DNA from: Lelliottia nimipressuralis
GTDB lineage: Bacteria > Pseudomonadota > Gammaproteobacteria > Enterobacterales > Enterobacteriaceae
NCBI RefSeq assembly: GCF_004402045.1
Contig: NZ_SOMG01000030.1
Span: 496,001-560,000, forward strand
Direction of reading: 5' to 3'
DNA: 64,000 bases
The notes beneath the pieces are model-generated. The model did no database searches and was not told where the DNA came from. It saw only the letters and a list, made by a program, of their open reading frames with translations. Made by a program: the position numbers and the translations under genes. This document shows, one piece after another, positions 16,725 through 25,984 of this stretch; the first letter of the stretch is position 1, and the number at the start of each line of letters is the position of its first letter.

Positions 16725-17753
16725 TTACGCGCCGAGCTCTTTGCGGATAATCTCTGCACCGGCGCTGAGCGCTTTCAGCTTGCCGTTGGCAACCTGACGA
16801 GAAAGTGGAGCCATGCCGCAGTTGGTTGACGGATAAAGCTTGTCGGCATCGACAAACTGCAGCGCTTTACGCAGCGTATCGGCCACTTCCTCCGGCGTTT
16901 CAACGGCGTTGGTTGCCACGTCGATCGCGCCGACCATCACTTTTTTACCGCGGATCAGCTCCAGCAGATCCATCGGCACGCGGGAGTTGTGGCACTCCAG
17001 GGAGATGATGTCGATGTTAGAGGTCTGCAGCTTAGGGAAGGCCTCTTCGTACTGGCGCCACTCTGAGCCGAGCGTCTTTTTCCAGTCGGTATTGGCCTTG
17101 ATGCCGTATCCGTAGCAGATGTGTACCGCGGTTTCGCATTTCAGCCCTTCGATGGCGCGCTCCAGCGCGGCGATGCCCCAGTCGTTGACCTCGTCAAAAA
17201 AGACGTTAAACGCCGGTTCATCAAACTGGATAATATCGACACCTGCGGCCTCTAACTCACGCGCTTCCTGATTGAGGATTTTGGCGAATTCCCAGGCCAG
17301 CTTTTCGCGGCTTTTATAGTGCGCGTCGTAAAGGGTGTCGATCATGGTCATCGGGCCCGGCAGTGCCCATTTGATCGGCTTATCCGTGAGCTGGCGTAAG
17401 TATTTTGCATCGTCCACGAAGACCGGTTTCTGCCTTGCGACGGCAGAGACCACGGTCGGCACGCTGGCGTCATAGCGGTTACGAATGCGCACCGTCTGGC
17501 GGTTCTCAAAATCAACGCCGCTCAGGTGTTCAATAAACGTCGTGACGAAATGCTGGCGGGTCTGTTCCCCGTCGCTGACGATATCGATACCCGCACGGAT
17601 CTGCTCATCCAGGGACAGGCGCAGCGCATCCTGTTTACCTGCCAGTAATTCCTGATCCTGTAATTTCCAGGGGGACCAGAGCGTTTCAGGTTGTGCAAGC
17701 CAGGTCGGCTTAGGCAGGCTGCCAGCCGTAGAAGTCGGGAGCAATGTTTTCAT
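16725..17753 (-). CDS. mesD: Folate-independent methionine synthase MesD (core MetE)
   Basis: 342 residues, matching only the catalytic C-terminal half of cobalamin-independent methionine synthase MetE; the N-terminal folate-binding half is absent. All MetE zinc ligands are kept: H211 and C213 (HICYGYG), E253 (LECHNSR) and C312 (STNCGMAPLS). The substrate-site QFDEPAFNV is at 176-184. Core-MetE enzymes next to DUF1852 form the MesD family, known to need the DUF1852 partner MesX and thought to use a methyl donor other than methyl-tetrahydrofolate. It is 23 bp downstream of mesX in the same transcript. Cytoplasmic, last step of methionine synthesis. Confidence 0.9.
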   Translation of the reverse strand: MKTLLPTSTAGSLPKPTWLAQPETLWSPWKLQDQELLAGKQDALRLSLDEQIRAGIDIVSDGEQTRQHFVTTFIEHLSGVDFENRQTVRIRNRYDASVPTVVSAVARQKPVFVDDAKYLRQLTDKPIKWALPGPMTMIDTLYDAHYKSREKLAWEFAKILNQEARELEAAGVDIIQFDEPAFNVFFDEVNDWGIAALERAIEGLKCETAVHICYGYGIKANTDWKKTLGSEWRQYEEAFPKLQTSNIDIISLECHNSRVPMDLLELIRGKKVMVGAIDVATNAVETPEEVADTLRKALQFVDADKLYPSTNCGMAPLSRQVANGKLKALSAGAEIIRKELGA

Positions 17754-17776
17754 AATAAAAGACCTTTTTTGATGAA

Positions 17777-18751
17777 TTAAAGCGTGTAGTTATCAGACCA
17801 CTGCTCAAGAATATGTTTGTAGGGCTTAATGAAATACGTTTCTGTAAATCGACCCTGTTCAATCGCCAGGCGGCTTCGCTCTTCACGGTCATAAACAATT
17901 TTTGTTAATGAGTGATCCTGCTGGTTCAGATCCGGTCGATAGCACAGTCCCGCTGCCGAGTTAGCGTTATAAATCTCCGGACGATAAATTTTCTGGAACG
18001 TTTCCATCGTGCTGATGGTACCGATCAGTTCCAGATCGGTGTAATCACTCAGTAAATCCCCGGTAAAGAAGAACGCGAAAGGCGCCACGCTGTTCTCCGG
18101 CATGAAATAGCGCACGCTCAGGCCCATCTTCGCGAAGTACTGCTCCGTTAAGGACTCACCCTCCGGTTGATACTCAATGCCCAGAATGGGGTGCTCGTTG
18201 CCCGTGCGGCGATAGGTATCCTTGCTGGAAACGCTCAGACAGATCACCGGTGCTTTTCTGAAGTTCTCTTTGTATTCAGGTGACTTCACAAAGTGACGGA
18301 AAATATTGCCGTGCAGTTCGCCAAATTTTTCCGGAATGCTGAAGCGTTGCTGGTTCTTGTTGTGCTCCAGCAGCAGCACGCTGAAATCGTAATCCCGCAC
18401 GTAAGACGAGAAGTTATTCCCGACGATACCTGGAATACGCTGGTTATTTTTTTTGTCGACAATATACGTTTGCAATATCTCGATGGCCGGGAACGGTTTT
18501 TCCACGCCAATATTCAAATCGACTGAGATGATTTCAAGCTCAACCGCGTAGCGATCGGCGTTAGGGTTATCCCAGCGCGCTAAGGCGTTAAAGCGGTTGT
18601 TGATCATCACCAGCGTGTTGCGCAGGTTTTCCTGACGCTTTTCCCCACGCGCCAGGTTGGCAAAGTTGGTGGTTGTACGCGTATTTTCTGACGGGTTGTA
18701 ATTCTCATCGAAGCAACTGCGCTTAAGGGTATATGTGAAAGCTTTGCTCAT
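17777..18751 (-). CDS. mesX: DUF1852 protein MesX, partner of MesD
   Basis: About 324 residues, DUF1852 (MesX). The family start is clear: FTYTLKRSCFDENYNPSE then RTTTNFANLARGEKRQENLRNTL and NRFNALARWDNPNADRY. MesX is required for activity of the linked core methionine synthase and may supply or generate the one-carbon group; oxygen dependence has been reported for this system. I place the start at MSKAFTY (18751), though the AGGA upstream is 12 bases away; an in-frame ATG at 18775 adds eight residues. First gene of the mesX-mesD pair. Confidence 0.85.
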   Translation of the reverse strand: MSKAFTYTLKRSCFDENYNPSENTRTTTNFANLARGEKRQENLRNTLVMINNRFNALARWDNPNADRYAVELEIISVDLNIGVEKPFPAIEILQTYIVDKKNNQRIPGIVGNNFSSYVRDYDFSVLLLEHNKNQQRFSIPEKFGELHGNIFRHFVKSPEYKENFRKAPVICLSVSSKDTYRRTGNEHPILGIEYQPEGESLTEQYFAKMGLSVRYFMPENSVAPFAFFFTGDLLSDYTDLELIGTISTMETFQKIYRPEIYNANSAAGLCYRPDLNQQDHSLTKIVYDREERSRLAIEQGRFTETYFIKPYKHILEQWSDNYTL

Positions 18752-18852
18752 TGTGGTTATGCATCCTAAGTTCATGTTGCTAAGAAGTTACCAATGCATA
18801 ATTTATGCCTGAGCCCGCGGCGCAGGGGAAGTGACTTAATTTCACTGCAACA

Positions 18853-18871
18853 TGAGCGAACTTCATGAAGT
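18853..18871. promoter_or_regulatory. Possible MetR-type site and palindrome upstream of mesX
   Basis: TGAGCGAACTTCA (18853-18865) matches the MetR consensus TGAA-N5-TTCA at 7 of 8 positions, and it overlaps a perfect 12 bp palindrome ACTTCATGAAGT (18860-18871). It lies about 100 bp upstream of mesX. No MetJ box was seen. Confidence 0.3.
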
Positions 18872-18899
18872 GTAATGCTCGAGGTGTCGCTGCCTTCAT

Positions 18900-18974
18900 G
18901 CCGGGTGGCGCTGCGCTTACCCGGCCTACGGTTCAGCGTCGTTTGTAGGCCCGTGCAAGCGCAGCGCCGCCGGG
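18900..18974. repeat. BIME: two inverted REP-like units
   Basis: A GCCGGGTGGCGCTGCGCTTA unit followed by CCGGCCTACGG, then an inverted partner beginning TGTAGGCCCG and ending CGCCGCCGGGC. The same unit occurs in three other gaps of this window (25149, 25907, 32901). Extragenic palindromes of this kind bind gyrase or IHF and stabilise mRNA ends. Confidence 0.85.
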
Positions 18975-19104
18975 CGAAGCTCGCAATATGTCTGTGATAT
19001 GCACTTTGCCCTCGTCGTTAACCGGCTGCGGGGGAGAGGGATTTTTTATTTCCGTTCAATTCCCGCTATAATCCCCAAAATTTCCAACCGGTTTAGAAAC
19101 GATC

Positions 19105-19644
19105 ATGACAAAACTCACCTTACAAGAGCAGATGCTGAAAGCGGGCCTGGTCAGCAGCAAAAAAGCGGCGAAAGTTCAGCGCACGGCAAAGAAATCACGC
19201 GTTCAGGCTCGTGAAGCTCGGGAAGCGGTAGAAGAGAACAAGAAAGCGCAGATCGAGCGTGACAAGCAGCTGAGCGAGCAGCAGAAGCAGGCCGTGCTGG
19301 CGAAAGAGTTTAAAGCACAGGTGAAGCAGCTCATTGAGATGAACCGCATCACCGTTTCAAGAGGCAACATCACCTTTAACTTCACCGACGGTAATCTGAT
19401 CAAAAAAATCGAGGTCGACAAGCAAACCCAGGCTCAGCTGATTAACGGCCGTCTGGCGATTGCCCGTCTGGTCATCAACGCCAGCGGCGACAGCGAATAC
19501 GCGATTATCCCGGCGGTGGTTGCCGATAAAATTGCCCAGCGCGATGCCGACAGCATTGTATTGAACAGCGCGCTCAGCCAGGAAGAGCAGGACGAAGACG
19601 ATCCGTACGCGGACTTCAAAATCCCGGACGATTTGATGTGGTAA
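19105..19644 (+). CDS. yaiL: DUF2058 protein YaiL
   Basis: 179 residues, the same length as E. coli YaiL and near identical at both ends (MTKLTLQEQMLKAGLV, DEDDPYADFKIPDDLMW). The N-terminal half is a highly charged, Lys/Arg/Glu/Gln-rich helix (20-75), the C-terminal half a small globular domain. Nucleic-acid association has been suggested for the family; the function is not established. The stop is 7 bp from that of the convergent pseudouridine synthase gene. Confidence 0.95.
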   Translation: MTKLTLQEQMLKAGLVSSKKAAKVQRTAKKSRVQAREAREAVEENKKAQIERDKQLSEQQKQAVLAKEFKAQVKQLIEMNRITVSRGNITFNFTDGNLIKKIEVDKQTQAQLINGRLAIARLVINASGDSEYAIIPAVVADKIAQRDADSIVLNSALSQEEQDEDDPYADFKIPDDLMW

Positions 19645-19651
19645 ATCGGCT

Positions 19652-20338
19652 TCAGAACGGGGCGGCGTGACGGGCGTTAACCGGCTCTCCGCTCACGGGA
19701 TGAATAAAATTCAACTCGCTGGCATGCAGCATCAGCCGGGGCGCGTCTTCCGCCCCCGGCACTTCAAGACCGCCATACAGATCGCAGCCCAGAATAGGGT
19801 GCCCCAGCTGCTGGCAGTGAATACGCAGCTGATGGGTTCGCCCGGTCTCCGGGGTAAGCATCACCCGCGTTAACGGCAGTTCCATACCCTGATAAAAACG
19901 TTCCACCACCCGGTAGCGGGAGCGTGCCGGCTTTCCGCTGATGGCGCAGATCGACATCAGCGGGAACAGCGCCGGATCTTTGGCAATCGGCGCGTCGATA
20001 ACCCCCTCATCGTTTTCCACATGTCCGCAAAGCAGGGCGCTGTAACCTTTCTCCACGCTGCGCTGGCTGAACTGCTGGCAGAGCGCGGCGTTGATGGCCT
20101 TATTGCGCGCAACCACCATCAGCCCGGACGTGCCAAAATCCAGACGGTGTACCAGCGTGCAGCCGGGGAAGGTCTGGACCAGACGATAGTGGACCGAATC
20201 GAGGTTTTGCGGATTTTTGCCCGAGAGGCTGAGCAGACCGGAAGGCTTATTGATCAGCAGCAGATGTTCATCCTGCCAGAGGATCTCAATGTCGTCGTGA
20301 CACGGTGGAGCAATAAAAGAATCAATAATCGCAGACAT
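19652..20338 (-). CDS. RluA-family pseudouridine synthase
   Basis: 228 residues. The RluA catalytic motif HRLDFGTSG carries the nucleophilic aspartate D67, and the NKPSGLLSL strand, GKPARSRY and GRTHQLRIH motifs are all present. It lacks an S4 RNA-binding domain, as RluA does. It converts uridine to pseudouridine in rRNA or tRNA, but it differs enough from E. coli RluA that I leave the target and symbol open. Monocistronic, convergent with yaiL. Confidence 0.9.
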   Translation of the reverse strand: MSAIIDSFIAPPCHDDIEILWQDEHLLLINKPSGLLSLSGKNPQNLDSVHYRLVQTFPGCTLVHRLDFGTSGLMVVARNKAINAALCQQFSQRSVEKGYSALLCGHVENDEGVIDAPIAKDPALFPLMSICAISGKPARSRYRVVERFYQGMELPLTRVMLTPETGRTHQLRIHCQQLGHPILGCDLYGGLEVPGAEDAPRLMLHASELNFIHPVSGEPVNARHAAPF

Positions 20339-20427
20339 CAGGCCGCCCGGCTGGAGAGTGGGAGCGGATGATAACGAAATGCGGGGAAAAGAAAAACCCT
20401 CCCACCTGGCGGTGAGAGGGCGAAATC

Positions 20428-21183
<756 letters not shown>

Positions 21184-21238
21184 CTATAGCAATCATTAAA
21201 AAGAGAGTTTATCAGGGCGTGTACTGCCCTTTAACGCT

Positions 21239-24200
21239 ATGACAGAACAACAAATATTAACCTTCCCGATGCTCCTGCAACAGCTTGATTCCCTGACGCT
21301 GCGCGATAAACAGCGCTTCGCCCGCCGTCTGCACGGCGTGAAGAAGGTTAAAAATCCTGATGCTCAACAGGCCATTTACCAGGAGATGGCGAAAGAGATT
21401 GAACAGGCGGCAGGGAAAGTTGTGCTGCGCGAAGCCGCACGTCCGGCGATTACCTACCCGGAAAACCTGCCCGTCAGCCAGAAGAAACAGGACATCCTTG
21501 AGGCGGTGCGCGACCATCAGGTGGTGATTGTCGCGGGTGAAACCGGTTCGGGGAAAACCACCCAGCTGCCGAAAATCTGTATGGAGCTTGGTCGCGGGAT
21601 CAAAGGGCTGATTGGCCACACCCAGCCGCGTCGTCTGGCGGCGCGTACTGTTGCGAACCGTATTGCCGAAGAGCTGCAAACGGAGCCGGGCGGTTGCATC
21701 GGTTACAAGGTGCGATTCAGCGATCGTGTCAGCGATAACACCATGGTCAAGCTGATGACCGACGGTATTCTGCTGGCGGAGATTCAGCAGGATCGCCTGC
21801 TGATGCAGTACGACACCATCATCATTGACGAAGCGCACGAGCGCAGCCTGAACATCGACTTCCTGCTCGGCTACCTGAAAGAGCTGCTGCCGCGTCGCCC
21901 GGATCTGAAAATCATCATCACTTCCGCGACCATCGACCCGGAACGCTTCTCGAAGCATTTCAACAATGCGCCGATCATCGAGGTGTCAGGACGCACGTAT
22001 CCCGTGGAAGTGCGCTATCGCCCGATTGTGGAAGAGGCGGATGATACCGAGCGCGACCAGCTGCAGGCCATTTTTGATGCCGTTGACGAGCTGGGCAACG
22101 AAAGCGCGGGCGATATTCTGATCTTCATGAGCGGCGAGCGAGAAATTCGCGATACCGCCGACGCGCTCAGCAAGCGCGACCTGCGCCACACCGAAATTCT
22201 GCCGCTGTATGCCCGTCTGTCGAACAGCGAGCAAAACCGCGTCTTCCAGCCTCACGGCGGGCGTCGCATTGTGCTGGCGACCAACGTGGCGGAAACCTCG
22301 CTCACCGTGCCGGGGATCAAGTACGTTATCGACCCGGGCACGGCGCGCATCAGTCGCTACAGCTACCGCACCAAAGTCCAGCGTCTGCCGATTGAGCCGG
22401 TCTCCCAGGCTTCCGCTAACCAGCGTAAAGGCCGCTGCGGCCGCGTGTCGGAAGGGATCTGTATTCGCCTCTATTCCGAAGACGATTTCCTGTCGCGCCC
22501 GGAGTTTACCGACCCGGAAATTCTGCGCACCAACCTGGCGTCCGTTATCCTGCAGATGACCGCGCTGGGGCTGGGCGACATCGCGGCGTTTCCGTTCGTC
22601 GAAGCGCCGGACAAACGCAACATTCAGGACGGCGTACGCCTGCTGGAAGAGCTCGGGGCCATTACCACCGACGAGCAGGCGACGGTCTATAAGCTGACGC
22701 CGCTGGGCCGCCAGCTCAGCCAGCTGCCGGTCGACCCGCGCCTGGCGCGCATGGTGCTGGAAGCGCAAAAGCACGGCTGCGTGCGCGAGGCGATGATCAT
22801 TACGTCTGCGCTCTCCATTCAGGACCCGCGCGAGCGTCCGATGGACAAACAGCAGGCGTCTGACGAAAAACACCGTCGCTTCCACGATAAAGAGTCCGAT
22901 TTCCTCGCCTTCGTGAACCTGTGGAACTATCTTGGCGAGCAGCAGAAAGCGCTCTCGTCGAACCAGTTCCGCCGCCAGTGCCGCGTGGATTTCCTCAACT
23001 ACCTTCGCGTGCGCGAGTGGCAGGATATCTACACCCAGCTCCGCCAGGTGGTGAAAGAGCTGGGGATCCCGGTCAACAGCGAACCGGCGGAGTACCGTGA
23101 AGTGCATATCGCACTCCTGACCGGCCTGCTGTCCCATATTGGGATGAAGGACGCCGAGAAGCAGGAATATACCGGCGCGCGTAACGCCCGTTTCTCCATC
23201 TTCCCTGGTTCCGGCTTATTCAAGAAGCCGCCGAAATGGACCATGGTTGCGGAGCTGGTGGAAACCAGCCGCCTGTGGGGGCGCATTGCCGCGCGTATCG
23301 ATCCGGAATGGGTTGAGCCGGTGGCGCAGCATCTGCTGAAGCGCTCGTACAGTGAACCGCACTGGGAGCGCGCGCAGGGCGCGGTGATGGCAACCGAGAA
23401 AGTGACGGTTTACGGCCTGCCGGTGGTGGCCGCGCGTAAGGTGAACTACAGCCAGATCGATCCGGCACTCAGCCGCGAGCTGTTTATCCGCCATGCGCTG
23501 GTGGAGGGTGACTGGCAGACGCGTCACGCGTTCTTCCGCGAAAACCTCAAACTGCGTGCCGAAGTGGAAGAGCTTGAGCATAAATCCCGCCGTCGCGACA
23601 TCCTGGTGGACGATGAAGCGCTGTTCGAGTTTTACGACCAGCGCATCAGTCACGAAGCGATCTCCGCCCGCCACTTTGACAGCTGGTGGAAGAAGGCCAG
23701 CAAAGAGACGCCGGACCTGCTCAACTTTGAAAAGAGCATGCTGATTAAAGAGGGGGCGGAGTCGGTCAGCAAACTCGACTACCCGAACTTCTGGCATCAG
23801 GGAAACCTCAAGCTGCGTTTAACCTATCAGTTTGAGCCGGGTGCTGACGCGGATGGCGTGACTGTCCACATTCCGCTGCCGCTGTTAAACCAGGTGGATG
23901 AGAGCGGGTTTGAGTGGCAGATCCCCGGCCTGCGCCGCGAGCTGGTGATAGCGCTGATCAAATCCCTGCCGAAACCGGTGCGCCGTAACTTTGTTCCCGC
24001 GCCAAACTATGCGGAAGCCTTTTTAGGCCGCGTCACGCCGCTGGAGCTGCCGCTGCTGGATGCTCTGGAGCGCGAGTTCCGCCGCATGACCGGCACTACG
24101 ATTGACCGCGATGACTGGAACTGGGATCAGGTGCCCGATCACCTGAAAATCAGCTTCCGCGTGGTGGACGATAAAAACAAAAAGCTGCTGGAAGGGCGTT

Positions 24201-25141
24201 CCCTGAGCGAGCTGAAAGAGGCCCTGAAAGGCAAAGTCCAGGAGACGCTCTCTGCGGTGGCGGACGACGGCATCGAGCAGAGCGGGCTGCATATCTGGAG
24301 CTTTGGTCAGCTTCCGGAAAGCTACGAGCAGAAGCGCGGCAACTATAAAGTCAAAGCCTGGCCGGCGCTGGTGGACGAGCGCGACAGCGTGGCGATCAGG
24401 CTGTTTGATAACCCGCAGGAACAGCAGCAGACGATGTGGCGCGGGCTGCGTCGCCTGCTGCTGCTGAACATCCCGTCGCCGATTAAGTATCTGCACGAGA
24501 AGCTGCCGAACAAAGCCAAACTGGGGCTGTACTTTAACCCTTACGGCAAAGTGCTGGATCTGATTGACGACTGTATCTCCTGCGGCGTGGACAAACTCAT
24601 CCACGAGGCGGGCGGCCCGGTCTGGAAGGAAGAGGGCTTTGCGCAGCTTCATGAGAAGGTGCGCGCGGAGCTGAACGACACCGTGGTAGAGATTGCCAAA
24701 CAGGTTGAGCAGATCCTCACCGCCGTGTTCAATATCAACAAGCGCCTGAAAGGGCGCGTGGATATGACCATGGCGCTGGGGCTGTCTGACGTGAAGGCGC
24801 AGATGGCCGGGCTGGTATATCGCGGTTTTGTTACCGGCAACGGTTTCAACCGTCTCGGCGATACGCTGCGCTATCTGCAGGCAATTGAAAAACGTCTGGA
24901 GAAAATGGCTATCGATCCACACCGCGATCGCGCGCAGATGCTGAAAGTGGAAAGCGTGCAGCAGGCGTGGCAGCAGTGGCTCAACAAACTGCCGCCAGCG
25001 CGCCGCGACGATGAAGACGTTCAGGCGATCCGCTGGATGATTGAGGAGCTGCGCGTCAGCTTCTTTGCTCAGCAGCTTGGTACGCCGTATCCGATATCGG
25101 ATAAACGTATATTGCAGGCGATGGAGCAGATTTCCGCTTAA
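21239..25141 (+). CDS. hrpA: ATP-dependent RNA helicase HrpA
   Basis: 1300 residues, full-length HrpA. Walker A AGETGSGKTTQLP at about 99-111, DEAH box at 197-200, SATI motif III, and the QRKGRCGR motif VI in the second RecA domain. Then the winged-helix, ratchet/HA2 and OB-fold regions, and the long HrpA-specific C-terminal domain. HrpA rescues stalled or collided ribosomes and processes fimbrial mRNA in E. coli. Divergent from azoR; its end is followed by a BIME. Confidence 0.97.
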   Translation: MTEQQILTFPMLLQQLDSLTLRDKQRFARRLHGVKKVKNPDAQQAIYQEMAKEIEQAAGKVVLREAARPAITYPENLPVSQKKQDILEAVRDHQVVIVAGETGSGKTTQLPKICMELGRGIKGLIGHTQPRRLAARTVANRIAEELQTEPGGCIGYKVRFSDRVSDNTMVKLMTDGILLAEIQQDRLLMQYDTIIIDEAHERSLNIDFLLGYLKELLPRRPDLKIIITSATIDPERFSKHFNNAPIIEVSGRTYPVEVRYRPIVEEADDTERDQLQAIFDAVDELGNESAGDILIFMSGEREIRDTADALSKRDLRHTEILPLYARLSNSEQNRVFQPHGGRRIVLATNVAETSLTVPGIKYVIDPGTARISRYSYRTKVQRLPIEPVSQASANQRKGRCGRVSEGICIRLYSEDDFLSRPEFTDPEILRTNLASVILQMTALGLGDIAAFPFVEAPDKRNIQDGVRLLEELGAITTDEQATVYKLTPLGRQLSQLPVDPRLARMVLEAQKHGCVREAMIITSALSIQDPRERPMDKQQASDEKHRRFHDKESDFLAFVNLWNYLGEQQKALSSNQFRRQCRVDFLNYLRVREWQDIYTQLRQVVKELGIPVNSEPAEYREVHIALLTGLLSHIGMKDAEKQEYTGARNARFSIFPGSGLFKKPPKWTMVAELVETSRLWGRIAARIDPEWVEPVAQHLLKRSYSEPHWERAQGAVMATEKVTVYGLPVVAARKVNYSQIDPALSRELFIRHALVEGDWQTRHAFFRENLKLRAEVEELEHKSRRRDILVDDEALFEFYDQRISHEAISARHFDSWWKKASKETPDLLNFEKSMLIKEGAESVSKLDYPNFWHQGNLKLRLTYQFEPGADADGVTVHIPLPLLNQVDESGFEWQIPGLRRELVIALIKSLPKPVRRNFVPAPNYAEAFLGRVTPLELPLLDALEREFRRMTGTTIDRDDWNWDQVPDHLKISFRVVDDKNKKLLEGRSLSELKEALKGKVQETLSAVADDGIEQSGLHIWSFGQLPESYEQKRGNYKVKAWPALVDERDSVAIRLFDNPQEQQQTMWRGLRRLLLLNIPSPIKYLHEKLPNKAKLGLYFNPYGKVLDLIDDCISCGVDKLIHEAGGPVWKEEGFAQLHEKVRAELNDTVVEIAKQVEQILTAVFNINKRLKGRVDMTMALGLSDVKAQMAGLVYRGFVTGNGFNRLGDTLRYLQAIEKRLEKMAIDPHRDRAQMLKVESVQQAWQQWLNKLPPARRDDEDVQAIRWMIEELRVSFFAQQLGTPYPISDKRILQAMEQISA

Positions 25142-25148
25142 AACCCTT

Positions 25149-25220
25149 GCCCGGTGGCGCTGCGCTTACCGGGCCTACGGAAGAAAATGTAGGCCGGGTA
25201 AGGCGTAGCCGCCACCCGGC
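25149..25220. repeat. BIME after hrpA
   Basis: Two inverted REP-like units (CCGGTGGCGCTGCGCTTACC, then TGTAGGCCGGGTAAGGCGTA) between the convergent hrpA and O-methyltransferase genes, the same family as the repeats at 18900, 25907 and 32901. Confidence 0.85.
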
Positions 25221-25223
25221 TGG

Positions 25224-25883
25224 TTATCGTTCCACAATTGCCAGCGTAAACCCATCCCATCCCTTAACCCCCACCGTTTGCAGCGCGGTGGGGGTCAGGC
25301 GCGGATTATCCCCAATCATCTCGATAAACCGACGCACGCCCTGTACGCGCGCGTCGTCGCTTTGCCCGTTAATCACTTCGCCCTCGCGCACCACGTTATC
25401 GCCGATGATCAACGTCCCTGGACGGGAGTAGTACAGCGCCCATTCCAGATAGCCGGGATTGTTTGGCTTATCGGCATCAATAAAGATCAGGTCGAACGGC
25501 GGAACGTCACCGAAATTTTCAAGAGAGTTCAGGGCCGGACCTTCAATCAGTTCAATGCGCTCGTTTAGCCCGGCGAGGTGGATATTCTGGCGCGCAACGT
25601 TGGCATGCGTGGGATGGGCCTCAAGCGTGATCAGCTTTCCGTCCGGCGGGAGGGCGCGTGCCATCCAGATGGAGCTGTAAGCACCCAGCGTGCCAATCTC
25701 GAGAATACGCCGCGCCTGCGTCATGCGCACGAACAGCGCCAGCAGCTGCCCCTGATTGGCCGCTACGTCGTGTTCGGGGAGCCCGGCGCGCTTGTTGTTT
25801 TCCAGTACCTGACTCAGTACGTCATCTTCAGGAATAAGCGAAGAAATCATGAAATTATCTACTGCAGACCACTGTTGTTGCAT
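25224..25883 (-). CDS. O-methyltransferase (class I SAM, Methyltransf_3 type)
   Basis: 219 residues. The SAM-binding motif is LEIGTLGAYSSIWMA, the metal and substrate residues lie in the IFIDADKPNN stretch and the following GDNVVREGEV. This is the family of caffeoyl-CoA/catechol-type O-methyltransferases, which methylate a hydroxyl next to a divalent cation. The acceptor is unknown. Between hrpA and the efflux genes; a BIME separates it from the outer-membrane efflux gene, so it may be independently expressed. Confidence 0.9.
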   Translation of the reverse strand: MQQQWSAVDNFMISSLIPEDDVLSQVLENNKRAGLPEHDVAANQGQLLALFVRMTQARRILEIGTLGAYSSIWMARALPPDGKLITLEAHPTHANVARQNIHLAGLNERIELIEGPALNSLENFGDVPPFDLIFIDADKPNNPGYLEWALYYSRPGTLIIGDNVVREGEVINGQSDDARVQGVRRFIEMIGDNPRLTPTALQTVGVKGWDGFTLAIVER

Positions 25884-25906
25884 AGATTGACTCCTGAGGG
25901 GGAATC

Positions 25907-25979
25907 GCCGGGTGGCGGCTGCGCCTTACCCGGCCTACGGGGTGAAATGTAGGCCCGGTAAGCGCAGCGCCACCGGGCA
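25907..25979. repeat. BIME between efflux operon and O-methyltransferase gene
   Basis: Two inverted REP-like units (GCCGGGTGGCGGCTGCGCCT... and TGTAGGCCCGGTAAGCGCAG...), five bases from the stop of the outer-membrane efflux gene and just upstream of the O-methyltransferase gene. Confidence 0.85.
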
Positions 25980-25984
25980 GGTTT

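Noticed and set aside
21257-24922. Long minus-strand frames opposite hrpA
   Set aside because: They show the usual shadow composition (rich in Arg, His and Gln) with no domains, opposite a well-identified helicase.
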